This document shows, in pieces, positions 52,663-61,512 of a stretch of 64,000 nt of DNA. The notes beneath the pieces were generated by a model. It was not told the DNA's origin, ran no database searches, and saw only the letters and a list, made by a program, of their open reading frames with translations. The position numbers and the translations under genes are program-made. The DNA is taken from assembly GCF_019444005.1 (NCBI RefSeq), contig NZ_CP049304.1:1240001-1304000 (forward strand). Reading direction: 5' to 3'. Origin of the DNA: Liquorilactobacillus nagelii DSM 13675 (GTDB lineage Bacteria; Bacillota; Bacilli; Lactobacillales; Lactobacillaceae). How positions within the stretch are numbered: the first letter of the stretch is position 1; the number at the start of each line of letters is the position of its first letter.

Positions 52663-53166
52663 TTAGTCTACAAAATTAGTTGTAATTCGCTTAATTGTTG
52701 GCTGGCGAGCAGTTAAAGGTTCCGCAGTTTGTCCAACTGCTAACGAAAAACAAGGCTTGAATCCAGTTGGAATTCCTATTTTTTGACTTAACTTCTGATC
52801 TTTAGCCAATCCCAGCGTAATTGCACCTAAGATGTCACAACTTGCCAAACCAAGTTCAGTTGCTATCAGAGCCATATTTTCAACGATTCCACCAACACTC
52901 AATAATTCCATTGCTCCCGGATCTTTGGCTGAAACAATAATAACCGTTGGCGCACCATAATATGGCTGTTGCTGGCTAAAAGATTCAAGCTGCTTTATTA
53001 TGGCCGGCGACTGAACTACCGTCAAATGAAAATTCTCATATTGTCCCATTCCGACTGGAGCAGCATTAGCAGCCTGCAAAAGTTGCTGTACTTGTGCTGA
53101 AGTTAATTGAGTGCTAGGATACTGCCGAACTGCCTGTCGTGTTAAAAGTGTTTTCATTGTTTCCAT
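52663..53166 (-). CDS. Nitroreductase-family protein, short
   Basis: A 167-residue FMN-dependent nitroreductase-like protein. It has LLTRQAVRQYPSTQLTSAQVQQLLQAANAAPVG-like N-terminal FMN-binding residues, PTVIIVSAKD near 73, GIVENMALIATELGLASC near 90 and a C-terminal AVGQTAEP near 140. It is shorter than NfsB-type enzymes (about 215 residues), as in the compact Firmicutes group. GGAGG precedes the first ATG. Substrate unknown. Confidence 0.86.
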   Translation of the reverse strand: METMKTLLTRQAVRQYPSTQLTSAQVQQLLQAANAAPVGMGQYENFHLTVVQSPAIIKQLESFSQQQPYYGAPTVIIVSAKDPGAMELLSVGGIVENMALIATELGLASCDILGAITLGLAKDQKLSQKIGIPTGFKPCFSLAVGQTAEPLTARQPTIKRITTNFVD

Positions 53167-53240
53167 CTTAAAAATCCTCCTTTACAATTAAACGTTTTCA
53201 GCTGCATTATACCATAGTTATTTCAACTATTTGCCAAGTA

Positions 53241-53663
53241 TTAAAAATTCTTTAATGGTAAAGAATGGTTGACCAAATATTCAATTAATGGTTGATTTGC
53301 TGGTGGCCAATCAAATTCAACTAGTTCTGCTGGTACCAGCCATTTAAATTGGCTGGCGGCGGTTAACTTAATGTCTGCGCTAAGCATTTTTACATAATAA
53401 AATTGCAATTTAACCTGGCCATATGAATAATCGTAATTTATTGGTGACATTACCAGCGGACCAATCTTTGTCTTAATCCCCAACTCTTCATCTAATTCCC
53501 GGGTTAAAGCAGCTTTAGCTGTTTCACCACGCTTTATTTTACCGCCGGGAAATTCCCAATAATTACCCCAAACACGATTTGGCTTGCGTTTAGTTGCTAA
53601 AATTTCACCTTCTTGATTAATTATTATTCCAGCAACAACATTGATTATCTTTATTTTTGCCAT
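53241..53663 (-). CDS. NUDIX hydrolase, MutT/CTP pyrophosphohydrolase-like
   Basis: A 140-residue NUDIX protein. It carries a complete box, GGKIKRGETAKAALTRELDE then ELGI (near residues 40-63), and the preceding WEFPGG. It probably hydrolyses oxidised or non-canonical nucleoside triphosphates such as 8-oxo-dGTP. GAGGATG precedes the ATG. It lies 74 bases from the nitroreductase gene on the same strand. Confidence 0.9.
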   Translation of the reverse strand: MAKIKIINVVAGIIINQEGEILATKRKPNRVWGNYWEFPGGKIKRGETAKAALTRELDEELGIKTKIGPLVMSPINYDYSYGQVKLQFYYVKMLSADIKLTAASQFKWLVPAELVEFDWPPANQPLIEYLVNHSLPLKNF

Positions 53664-53817
53664 TTGACATCCTCAAACCTTCATATTTGCAACTAATTTT
53701 TCATACGGTTTAATTAACTTTTGGAGCTGTAGTTTGGGCAAATATTTCCATTGCCATTATAATCATAAGCACAGTTACTTATTTTTTGAACAATTTGCCC
53801 GCAAAATTTCTAAACCC

Positions 53818-53874
53818 AAAAAAGACTAGGTAAATTGAGTTATGTTGCTCAATTTAAAACCTAATCCTTTTTTG
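53818..53874. terminator. Bidirectional terminator after map
   Basis: AAAAAAGACTAGGT..AAATTGAG pairs with CTCAATTT..ACCTAATCCTTTTTT. The remainder of 53664-53817 is non-coding; no convincing gene was found there. Confidence 0.88.
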
Positions 53875-53913
53875 TTGCTTATACTTACCTTTAATAATTT
53901 TACTGTTTGACAA

Positions 53914-54714
53914 TTATTTTAGTAAAAATTCGCGATCGCCAACCGGATCTTGTGAGGTCAAAATTTTGGGGCCATCCTCGGTAATTGCCAAAGTATGTTC
54001 ATACTGCGCTGATAAACTGTGATCAGCAGATATATAATATTCCCAACCCGTTTCCGGAACAACCTTAGTCTCTAATCCCCAATCACCGCCAGCATTCACC
54101 ATGGGTTCAATAGTAATCACCATCCCCGGCCGCAATCGTAATCCATGATGAGCAATTCCATAATGATAAATTTCTGGGTCTTCATGGACTGACGGCCCAA
54201 TCCCATGACCAATCAATTCACGGACATCACCCATGTGATTTTGATTTTCGACATAATCTTGAATAGCTGCTCCAATATCACCAACCCGATTGCCCGGTTG
54301 TGCTTGTTTGATCCCAAGATATAAAGCTGTATGCGTAACCTCCATCAAATGATCAATTTCTGGAGTTGATTCACCAACAACATAAGTCCAAGCCGAATCA
54401 CTTTGGTAACCATGCCAATTAACACAGAAATCAACTTTAACAACATCATGATTTTTTAATTTTAAACCCTTGCGTGGTGTTGCATGAGCTACTTCTTCAT
54501 TAATACTGATACATGTCGCATATTTGTAACCGTCAACTCCCTTTTCAGAAGCTGTTGCTCCGTGAGCTTGAATGTAGTTATCAATCAACTGTTCAATTTC
54601 CCAAGTATCCATACCTACATGCAACTTAGGTTTCAGCATCTGATGGGCTGCTGCCAGAATAGATCCGGAATGTGCCATACCTTCAATTTCGCGTTTTGAT
54701 TTTAAAGTAAGCAA
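53914..54714 (-). CDS. map: Methionine aminopeptidase, type I
   Basis: About 266 residues. The enzyme removes the N-terminal methionine of new proteins. The five metal ligands are visible: Asp in KVDFCVNWHG, Asp in SDSAWTYVVG, His in IGHGIGPSVHE, Glu in ITIEPMV and Glu in YEHTLAIT. The preferred start is the TTG at 54714, seven bases after GGGAG. It gives the usual LTLKSKREIEGM N-terminus; an ATG 11 codons upstream would place the ribosome site inside the gene. Confidence 0.94.
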   Translation of the reverse strand: MLTLKSKREIEGMAHSGSILAAAHQMLKPKLHVGMDTWEIEQLIDNYIQAHGATASEKGVDGYKYATCISINEEVAHATPRKGLKLKNHDVVKVDFCVNWHGYQSDSAWTYVVGESTPEIDHLMEVTHTALYLGIKQAQPGNRVGDIGAAIQDYVENQNHMGDVRELIGHGIGPSVHEDPEIYHYGIAHHGLRLRPGMVITIEPMVNAGGDWGLETKVVPETGWEYYISADHSLSAQYEHTLAITEDGPKILTSQDPVGDREFLLK

Positions 54715-54762
54715 AAAAAGTCTCCCTTGTCTAAATTTTAGCTTCAATTCTATTATACTCTT

Positions 54763-55410
54763 TTAACCAGAAGCTGGTTGAGTGGTTTCACACCAACCAG
54801 CTGTCACTAAATTCCAAGCTTTTTTGGATTGCTGTGAAACATATGGATTTCCGGTAACGAAAAAGCGCAGCGGCTTTTCAGTCCACGAGCCCCGATGGCT
54901 AACACCTATTCGTGGCCCGCAAGTAATTTTTTGCGGCGAGCGTTCGTCTACTAACGTCAAATGCAAAGCGCCTGTATTTAACATTGTCTGATTTAAGCGA
55001 CGATCAGTAATCCCTAACGCCTGCGTTAACTTTCCTGGACCATTAGTCAAAGAAACACCGGTTTGATGTCGATGGTATTCCATCAACCGTTGTCCAGCAG
55101 CTGGTTCAATTCCCCGCAATAAAATGCCTTGGGGGATTCCAACTGGCTGAGTAATAAAGTTCAGCATCATCCAACCACGCAAGGAAAAAATGTAAATCAT
55201 TCCTGGTGGTCCATACAAAGCTTCATTAGCAGGACTGCGATGTCCTTGATACGCATGAGCTGTCGAATCTAATTGGCCTAAATAAGCTTCAGTTTCAACA
55301 ATCCAGCCACTCAAATCACCCTGTGGTGTCTGATAAATTAATTTTTTACCCAAAAGTTGCTGGGCAATTGTTGCCGTTGTTTTACCACTGAAAAATTCAC
55401 GTAGTTTCAT
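54763..55410 (-). CDS. DNA-3-methyladenine glycosylase, AAG/MPG family
   Basis: A 215-residue base-excision enzyme of the alkyladenine glycosylase family. The catalytic Glu lies in IVETEAYLGQLDSTAHAY (near residue 41), followed by GPPGMIYIF, ILLRGIEPAAG (near 98), LTNGPGKLTQALGI (near 124) and a C-terminal GPRIGVSH. It removes alkylated purines from DNA. It starts 21 bases after the ABC exporter gene. Confidence 0.93.
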   Translation of the reverse strand: MKLREFFSGKTTATIAQQLLGKKLIYQTPQGDLSGWIVETEAYLGQLDSTAHAYQGHRSPANEALYGPPGMIYIFSLRGWMMLNFITQPVGIPQGILLRGIEPAAGQRLMEYHRHQTGVSLTNGPGKLTQALGITDRRLNQTMLNTGALHLTLVDERSPQKITCGPRIGVSHRGSWTEKPLRFFVTGNPYVSQQSKKAWNLVTAGWCETTQPASG

Positions 55411-55431
55411 TAACTCACCTAATAAAGCGGA

Positions 55432-57414
55432 TTATTCAGCTGACAAAGCATCAATTGGATTCAGTCGCGAAGCTTTACGAGCCGGCAGCAAGGCAGCTAT
55501 AAAGGCAATGATCATCGCTGCTGCAAAAGCAAAGATTACATTACTTAGATTCATCTGCACAATGTTATATTTAATTAAGCCATAAAGCGCGTGATTCAGC
55601 AATGCCCCCACACTCCAAGCAATTACTAAACCTAAGATTGCCGCAAAGAATCCTAACAACAACGATTCTGATGTAAACAAACGGCGAATATCTTTCCGAC
55701 GTTCACCTAAAGCCCGCAAAATTCCAATTTCTTTGGTTCTTTCAGCTACCGACATATACATAGTTACGATTATCATCAAAGCTGAAACAAGTAAAGATAT
55801 TCCTGCAATTGCCGCTAGTACAGTTGATGCCAAGCTAACATAACGATTAACCGTCTTTAATAAACTACCAATCGTAATTACTGCAAAATCGTACTTACCA
55901 GCTGTTTTCAAATGACGCATCTTTTTAGCTGCTGCCTCTACCTGATCCAATTGACCGACTTTAACACTCAAAAAATTAGGGCTGGTCATGGCATTAGCTT
56001 TTTGCAAGCTAGCTTTAATCGATTGATAATTGGCCAGCATCATTGTTCCAGCTTTCTTGCCATCAATAATGCCAGAAATTTTGAAACTTCCGCTAGCTTG
56101 GACTGGCTGCCCATTGCTAGTTAACCAATTATAATTCACTTTCACCGTTTTGCCGATCATTTTCTTAGCGGACAAATTACCAAAAAGCTGTTCACCTAAT
56201 GAACGATCGAGTACTAGTTCACCTTGTTGCGGCCAACTACCATTTTTCAAAACATTATTTGTATAAGCTGCTGTATAGGTTTGCAGGGTACTGCCTGTCG
56301 CTTTTTTATTGGCCGCGCTCAGCGTATAACTACTCAACTGGTACCCCGATTGAACCTTAACTACATGCTTAATTTTTTTCAATTTATTAATTTGTTTTTG
56401 TGAAATTGCATATTGTGTTGGATCACTGCCAGCTTGTTGCATACTTGTCTGAGCTTTTTGCTCTGATAAATATTTACCATTAGGGTTACCAGCAATAGTA
56501 ATCACTTGCGGATTAGCCAGCGAATTTATTTGGTCTTGAATATATGAGTTAACCCCATTACCCAAACCAGAGAATAGTAAAACCGCAAAAATGCCAATCG
56601 CCGTTCCTAAGACAATCAATGAATTTTGCTGAAAATGATACAATAGATGTTTAAACGCATTTTGATAACTAGCCATCGCCGTCAATGCGCGCGAAGTGAA
56701 CTTCGGCTGTTTTTGTGGGACCGAGTAAGCTGCTTTTAAGCGACGATCACTGTCGATTACTCCATCCTCGAGGTGCACAATTCGTGTTCCATGGCTAGCA
56801 ACCTCTTGCGAATGAGTAACAGCAATCACTAGGCGACCATCAGCCGCAATTTGTTTCAATAATTCTAAAACCTCTTGAGTATTTTGTGAGTCCAACGCTC
56901 CAGTCGGTTCATCCGCTAAAATAATCTGCGGATCACTGGCCAATGCTCGGGCAATTGCCACCCGCTGCTTTTGACCACCGGATAATTGGTTAGGATGTTT
57001 TTTCAATTGATCAGCTAATCCAACTTGAGTTAATAATTCTTTTGCCCTTTGTATCCGTTGTTGACGGTTTAACGATGTCATTTCCAGCGAAATCAAAACA
57101 TTTTCCAAAACCGTCAGATGGCTGATTAAATTGTATGATTGATAAATATAGCCAATACGAGCCCGACGATAGTCATCAACCTGTTTTTCTTGCGTATGAT
57201 CGAGTTTTTGACCATCAATCAGCAAATCACCAGAAAACTCACGATCTAATCCACCAATAATGTTCATTAACGTTGATTTACCACCACCGGACTCGCCAAG
57301 AATTGAAACAAACTCGCCCTTTTCAAATCCCAGACTGATACCCTTAAGTACCGGCAACTCTTCTTTACCTAAAAAATAGGATTTATGAATATCGATCAGC
57401 TCTAAAAATGCCAT
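55432..57414 (-). CDS. MacB-like ABC transporter, fused ATPase and permease
   Basis: A 660-residue protein. The ATPase half has Walker A GESGGGKST (near residues 39-47), signature LSGGQKQRV (near 143) and Walker B ILADEPTGALDS. The permease half has a membrane segment near 260-280, a large extracytoplasmic domain (280-520) and three membrane segments near the end with FtsX-type SVAERTKEIGILRALGERR. The domain order matches MacB. It may export a peptide, toxin or lipid. No accessory membrane-fusion or two-component genes are adjacent. Confidence 0.88.
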   Translation of the reverse strand: MAFLELIDIHKSYFLGKEELPVLKGISLGFEKGEFVSILGESGGGKSTLMNIIGGLDREFSGDLLIDGQKLDHTQEKQVDDYRRARIGYIYQSYNLISHLTVLENVLISLEMTSLNRQQRIQRAKELLTQVGLADQLKKHPNQLSGGQKQRVAIARALASDPQIILADEPTGALDSQNTQEVLELLKQIAADGRLVIAVTHSQEVASHGTRIVHLEDGVIDSDRRLKAAYSVPQKQPKFTSRALTAMASYQNAFKHLLYHFQQNSLIVLGTAIGIFAVLLFSGLGNGVNSYIQDQINSLANPQVITIAGNPNGKYLSEQKAQTSMQQAGSDPTQYAISQKQINKLKKIKHVVKVQSGYQLSSYTLSAANKKATGSTLQTYTAAYTNNVLKNGSWPQQGELVLDRSLGEQLFGNLSAKKMIGKTVKVNYNWLTSNGQPVQASGSFKISGIIDGKKAGTMMLANYQSIKASLQKANAMTSPNFLSVKVGQLDQVEAAAKKMRHLKTAGKYDFAVITIGSLLKTVNRYVSLASTVLAAIAGISLLVSALMIIVTMYMSVAERTKEIGILRALGERRKDIRRLFTSESLLLGFFAAILGLVIAWSVGALLNHALYGLIKYNIVQMNLSNVIFAFAAAMIIAFIAALLPARKASRLNPIDALSAE

Positions 57415-57591
57415 TAACTTCTCCTTTTTGTGTGGCTAACTACTCGTTTATGTCTAATAAAGTTAGGCTTATTATATCACAACTCTAATTCACAAATGAA
57501 AACAGCGTACTTCGTTAAACGTAAAAAATATTCAAATAATTATTAATTTTTCTCTTCTGAACAAAGATAACGGTTTTCAGTTTGAGTGGTG

Positions 57592-57597
57592 TATAAT
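57592..57597 (+). promoter_or_regulatory. -10 element for the efp leader transcript
   Basis: A consensus TATAAT preceded by TG-rich sequence (GTGGTG) suggests a near-extended -10 with a poor -35. The transcript would start near 57604, about 36 bases before the leader ATG. Confidence 0.6.
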
Positions 57598-57639
57598 GTA
57601 AGTATTGACTTTAATTTCTTAAAGGACTGGTGAACAGCG

Positions 57640-57693
57640 ATGCTGCATTTTGGATTTGCTTTACCTCTGCCCCCGCCGTCAGAATTATTTTGA
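57640..57693 (+). CDS. Polyproline leader peptide upstream of efp (17 residues)
   Basis: The reading frame encodes MLHFGFALPLPPPSELF, with a GGTGA ribosome site six bases before the ATG. Residues 11-13 are three consecutive prolines (CCC CCG CCG, 57670-57678), the classic sequence on which ribosomes pause when EF-P is limiting. It ends 36 bases before the efp start. The peptide is read directly; a role in sensing EF-P activity is inferred from the match between motif and downstream gene. Confidence 0.72.
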   Translation: MLHFGFALPLPPPSELF

Positions 57694-57729
57694 TTGAAAT
57701 TACTTGACAAATAAAGGAGCGTATAAATA

Positions 57730-58290
57730 ATGATTGAAGCAATAAACTTAAAATCCGGAATGATTTTTAAAAAAGACGACAAATTAATTCGTGTCTTAGA
57801 AACTAATCATCATAAACCCGGTAAGGGCAATACCGTCATGCAGATGAAATTAAATGATGTTCGTTCGGGTTCAATCGTCCAAACAACGATGCGGCCAACT
57901 GAAAAAGTTGAGTTAGCTGTTGTTGACAAGAAAAAAGCCCAGTATCTTTATCGGCAAGATGATATCGTCTTCTTTATGGATCTAGAAACCTATGATCAGT
58001 ATGAATTAGCAGCTGCTGCGATCACTGAAGAAAGTAAGTACCTGTTGCCTAACATGGATGTTCAATTAAATTTTTGCGACAATGAATTAATTGGTGTCGA
58101 CTTGCCAACAACTGTTGATTTGAAAGTTGCTGAGACCGAGCCGAATATCAAAGGTGCTACCGCTGCTAATGGTGGTAAACCAGCTACAATGGAAACCGGC
58201 TTAGTGGTAACTGTGCCCGATTTTATTGAAAAAGGCGAAGTGCTAACAATCAATACAGCTAATGGTGCATACAAACAAAGAGCTAATTAA
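57730..58290 (+). CDS. efp: Elongation factor P
   Basis: A 186-residue three-domain protein that enters the ribosomal E site and speeds peptide bonds at consecutive prolines. The domain I loop [10 protein letters not shown] places the functional lysine at residue 32, the position modified with 5-aminopentanol in B. subtilis. Domains II and III follow, with [11 protein letters not shown] near 78 and the C-terminal [29 protein letters not shown] precedes the ATG. It is preceded by a leader frame with a PPP motif. Confidence 0.97.
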   Translation: MIEAINLKSGMIFKKDDKLIRVLETNHHKPGKGNTVMQMKLNDVRSGSIVQTTMRPTEKVELAVVDKKKAQYLYRQDDIVFFMDLETYDQYELAAAAITEESKYLLPNMDVQLNFCDNELIGVDLPTTVDLKVAETEPNIKGATAANGGKPATMETGLVVTVPDFIEKGEVLTINTANGAYKQRAN

Positions 58291-58529
58291 TCATTTACAA
58301 GCCGTAAAATGGACATCAATTAGCTAATATGTTAATGTTATAGATAGCTTAGGCGTTATTTAATTTATAGATGTAGATTTAGATTTGCCGATCTTTCATA
58401 ACCGTGGCACAGTCTTGGAGCTGTAACAGTGCCTTAGAGGTAGGGATGGCATTTGTGAGAGTTAGAATTTAATGTTGAGTTCTGTAATATAATTCCAAAA
58501 CGATTTAAGATAATTAGCTTAGTTAGAAA

Positions 58530-58560
58530 GCACTGTAATTTACAGTGCTTTTGTCAATTT
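58530..58560 (+). terminator. Terminator upstream of the 102-residue gene
   Basis: AGCACTGTA/TACAGTGCT is followed by TTTTGT. A TATAAT at 58488-58493 lies just before it, so it could attenuate the next gene or end the efp transcript. The stretch 58291-58487 shows no recognisable gene. Confidence 0.75.
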
Positions 58561-58578
58561 AAGGAGATTAGATAACCT

Positions 58579-58887
58579 ATGAAGAAAATCATTCAACCAC
58601 TACAATTAACTGTTAATCAAGCTGCTGTCGATGCTGTTTATATCGGAACAACTAATGAAACCAATCCAGAAGTTGAAGCTGAAACAACTGAAGTTGGCCA
58701 TGGACACTTGATTGTCATTGCTAACTCACCAGAATTTCAGTTGGAATCGCTGCATCATCGCAATGGTAAATCATTCAGTGGTAAAGTATCAAAAATTGAC
58801 GTTACTAATTCATATCGTGTTGATGGTATTCTTTTTAGTGATATTCAGGCAGACATCAATGAACCGGATAAAAAAATGACGGAATAA
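58579..58887 (+). CDS. Hypothetical protein, 102 residues
   Basis: A soluble acidic protein beginning MKKIIQPLQLTVNQAAVDAV and ending INEPDKKMTE. Predicted structure is mostly beta strand: VGHGHLIVIAN, FSGKVSKIDVTNSYRVDGIL. It has no membrane segment or cysteine. AAGGAG lies 12 bases before the ATG, and it has its own terminator downstream. I do not recognise the family. It lies between efp and a decayed toxin-antitoxin locus. Confidence 0.65.
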   Translation: MKKIIQPLQLTVNQAAVDAVYIGTTNETNPEVEAETTEVGHGHLIVIANSPEFQLESLHHRNGKSFSGKVSKIDVTNSYRVDGILFSDIQADINEPDKKMTE

Positions 58888-58939
58888 TTGCTATTTCTTA
58901 CTAAACTTAATAATTAGCTACAAAAAAAGTCTATGCTTT

Positions 58940-58982
58940 CTGATATTGGTGGAACATAAAAACCCAATATCAGTTTTTTATT
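58940..58982 (+). terminator. Terminator of the 102-residue gene
   Basis: CTGATATTGG/CCAATATCAG is a 10-bp stem followed by TTTTTTATTTT. Confidence 0.9.
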
Positions 58983-58989
58983 TTATACA

Positions 58990-59348
58990 TTAAAGGACAT
59001 GGCATCACTTTACGACATCATCGGTAGTGTATTGCCCATCGCTAATATAACCTGTGAACATGACTTTCATATATCTAATAGAAACCGTGGCTTGGTACTA
59101 CGACGCGCTACCAGCACATGTTTATCGCTGGGTGGGATTCGCGACCAGACCGCGTATCAATGCCTATCATTGACGCTACTAGAAACCCATCCTTGATAAT
59201 CAAGTTATTCCGGTAAAGCAAACGAGAAATACGATCCACAATCTCATCTAATACCACCTCTTGCATCAAGACTTGGGAATCAATTGTTTTGCGAGGAGTT
59301 ACGTACTTTGGCCTTGAACTGCTATCCGTTTGAAAAGCCGAGTCTCAT
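58990..59348 (-). pseudogene. AbiEii toxin remnant
   Basis: It starts at an ATG that overlaps the AbiEi stop (ATGA). The first frame reads MRLGFSNG then TAG, then QFKAKVRN. In another phase EVVLDEIVDRISRLLYRNN and FLVASMIGIDTRS match the start of AbiEii nucleotidyltransferase toxins. The catalytic core that should follow is missing or unrecognisable. It carries multiple frameshifts and a large 3' truncation, and is inactive. Confidence 0.7.
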
Positions 59349-59916
59349 AGCAACACCCCCATGTAGTTGTTGATTTTTTCTCTGACTTTGAATAGGTCAG
59401 CATAGCGTACCAGACGCCCAGTATCTTTTTGCTTTAACTAAGAATAGCTGATCATCGCTTGACGGATAGTTTCTGAACCTGATGAATCGCGCATTCGCAA
59501 TTTATCACAGCGGGTTCGTTCTATGTTGTAGACCAACTTGTGTTGTCCTGGCGATAATACCTCCTCAATTCCTAGTTCGTGCCACTCTACTTTTTTGATG
59601 ATAGACCCGCACAGGAAACTCACCGATTGAACTTGGATAGTAGTCAAGGGAAAAATTTATTTGATAGCAATTCGGCGTTCGGTCGATTATGTGATGCAAA
59701 AACAGTGCAGTCTCTTTGTAATAAATTCCTTTGCTAAGGCAATATTGCAGAATGTACATGTCGTCTTCAAATATCGCTGGGCCAATGTATAGCACCACTC
59801 GCTCCAACTTTCCACGGTTTGCAAGATCAATAAGTAGATGCGGGTTAATACCAAGTTTTCTTGCGTCCACAGTCGTTACTTGCCCATTATTTTGCTTCTA
59901 TTAAATTGAGCATCAT
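59345..59916 (-). pseudogene. AbiEi antitoxin pseudogene
   Basis: It resembles AbiEi antitoxins of type IV AbiE systems. The N-terminal winged helix is NNGQVTTVDARKLGINPH, LANRGKLERV; then FEDDMYILQY and ETALFLHHIIDRTPN. The distal part is WHELGIEEVLSPG, YNIERTRCD and VRYADLFKVREKINNY. Breaks: a frameshift after MMLNLIEA near 59900, a one-base slip at a T6 run (59591-59596), and a TAG at 59438-59440. GAGGTGG precedes the original ATG. Clearly decayed. Confidence 0.8.
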
Positions 59917-59925
59917 TTCCACCTC

Positions 59926-59968
59926 ACATTTCAAACGTCATTATGCCACAATATAACATTTGAAACGT
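59926..59968. promoter_or_regulatory. Direct repeats upstream of abiEi
   Basis: ACATTTCAAACGT (59926-59938) and ACATTTGAAACGT (59956-59968) are 30 bases apart, about three helical turns, overlapping the promoter region. They probably were the antitoxin's autoregulatory sites. Each unit is nearly palindromic (ACRTTTNAAAYGT). Confidence 0.55.
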
Positions 59969-60126
59969 GATTGTAAAATTCAAATTGAGACCCAAGAATA
60001 ATTTCAACAATCGAAGTCAATCCAAAGAAGGCTACGCCAACACAATCACCACTGGGACAAAGAAGAAAGCTTTTGTATTATCTCTTAATTATTAATATAA
60101 TTTGGTAGTTTTTCTAACTGTTAAAG

Positions 60127-60172
60127 AAGCACAATTGCTTGAAAGACCAGCAATTGTGCTTCTTATTTTTGG
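60127..60172 (+). terminator. Orphan terminator
   Basis: AAGAAGCACAATTGCT/AGCAATTGTGCTTCTT is a 16-bp stem followed by ATTTTT on the plus strand. No intact plus-strand gene precedes it. The 59969-60126 and 60173-60321 stretches hold no convincing gene, only short open stretches. Confidence 0.75.
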
Positions 60173-60321
60173 GGACAGTTCAGCCAAATTCACCCGATTT
60201 AAGATTGTTTTATCCCGACTAAAACACCACAAAAATCCCTTATTTTAACACATTTTATTGTTCATACTTATATCGGCGGAAATAAACAGCGCTGAAACAT
60301 TTTTTAGTTAACTGCATTTAA

Positions 60322-61413
60322 TTATTTAGCACTAATGTAGCCTTGAGCTTTCAACAATTCAGCACATAAAATGGCACCACCAGCAGCACCACGAGCAGTA
60401 TTATGTGATAAGCCAATAAACTTCCAATCAAATATCTTATCTGGACGCAAACGACCGATCGAGATGCCCATGCCGTGTTCAAAGTTAACATCATAACGTA
60501 CTTGGGGGCGGTCATCTTCAGTTAAATATTGAATGAATTGCTTAGGCGCACTCGGCAAATTTAATTTTTGTGGAACCCCACTATATGCTTCCAATGCAGC
60601 AATTAATTCTTCCTTACTTGGCTTTTGTTTAAAATTGACGAACGCTGCCGCGGTATGTCCGTACAATACCGCAACCCGCAAGCATTGGCTAGTAATAACT
60701 GGTGCAGTGGCTGGCACTATTTCTTTTTTTTGTGGATCAACGTAACCCCAAATCTTCATTGGTTCTTTTTCTGATTTTTCTTCTTCACCACTAATGAAAG
60801 GAATTACGTTATTTAAAATTTCTGGAGCGTCTTTAAAAGTTTTACCAGCACCTGAAATTGCTTGATAGGTAGTCGCGACAACTTGAGTTGGTTCAAACTT
60901 CCGCCAAGCAGTCAATGCTGGAGCATAGCTTTGAATCGAGCAGTTCGGCTTAACCGCGATAAAACCACGCTTAGTACCTAGACGTTCGCGCTGATACTTA
61001 ATCACCTCGCTGTGTTCTGGATTGATTTCCGGAACGATCATTGGAACATCTGGTGTCCAACGATGAGCACTATTATTGGAAACAACCGGTATTTCAGCTT
61101 TAGCATATTCTTCCTCAATTTGACGAATTTCAGCTTTTGACATGCTGACAGCTGAAAAAACAAAATCAACTTGAGCGGCGATCTCTGTTACTTGATTAAC
61201 ATCTAACACTTTTAAATCTTTAACTTTAGCTGGAATATCTTCTTCCATTTTCCAACGTCCGGCAACTGCTTGTCCATAAGTCTTACCAGCGCTGCGGGGA
61301 CTAGCCGCTACTAAAACAACATCGAACCAAGGATGGTCGGCTAACAAGGTAATGTAACGCTGACCTACCATTCCAGTGGCACCTAAAATACCTACTTTTA
61401 ATTTTTCACTCAT
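60322..61413 (-). CDS. asd: Aspartate-semialdehyde dehydrogenase, archaeal/fungal-type
   Basis: A 363-residue NADPH enzyme reducing aspartyl phosphate to the semialdehyde for lysine, threonine and methionine synthesis. The nucleotide site is GILGATGMVGQRYI (near residue 8), the catalytic Cys is in KPNCSIQ (near 157), and the acid-base His is probably in a GHTAA-type segment (near 254). Motifs and the EEEKSEKEPMKIWG insertion resemble the archaeal/fungal subgroup rather than the common bacterial form. GAGGTTATC precedes the ATG. It is monocistronic here. Confidence 0.92.
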   Translation of the reverse strand: MSEKLKVGILGATGMVGQRYITLLADHPWFDVVLVAASPRSAGKTYGQAVAGRWKMEEDIPAKVKDLKVLDVNQVTEIAAQVDFVFSAVSMSKAEIRQIEEEYAKAEIPVVSNNSAHRWTPDVPMIVPEINPEHSEVIKYQRERLGTKRGFIAVKPNCSIQSYAPALTAWRKFEPTQVVATTYQAISGAGKTFKDAPEILNNVIPFISGEEEKSEKEPMKIWGYVDPQKKEIVPATAPVITSQCLRVAVLYGHTAAAFVNFKQKPSKEELIAALEAYSGVPQKLNLPSAPKQFIQYLTEDDRPQVRYDVNFEHGMGISIGRLRPDKIFDWKFIGLSHNTARGAAGGAILCAELLKAQGYISAK

Positions 61414-61512
61414 TTTGATAACCTCGCTTTATTTTTACATCAACTATCATATAATTAAGTCGCATTAAAAATCAATTAAAAAATGACAATATTTAGTTTT
61501 TCTTTGGCGATA

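Noticed and set aside
53664..53817. An 18-codon minus-strand frame (MIIMAMEIFAQTTAPKVN) between map and the NUDIX gene
   Set aside because: No ribosome site, no relation to a neighbouring gene and no associated structure apart from the map terminator. Chance length.
57543..57782. A minus-strand frame across the efp leader and efp start
   Set aside because: It overlaps the efp start and the leader on the opposite strand, lacks a ribosome site and has no recognisable family.
59969..60126. A plus-strand open stretch ending TKKKAFVLSLNY before the orphan terminator
   Set aside because: No convincing start or ribosome site and no recognisable family. It may be the tail of a deleted gene but cannot be supported.
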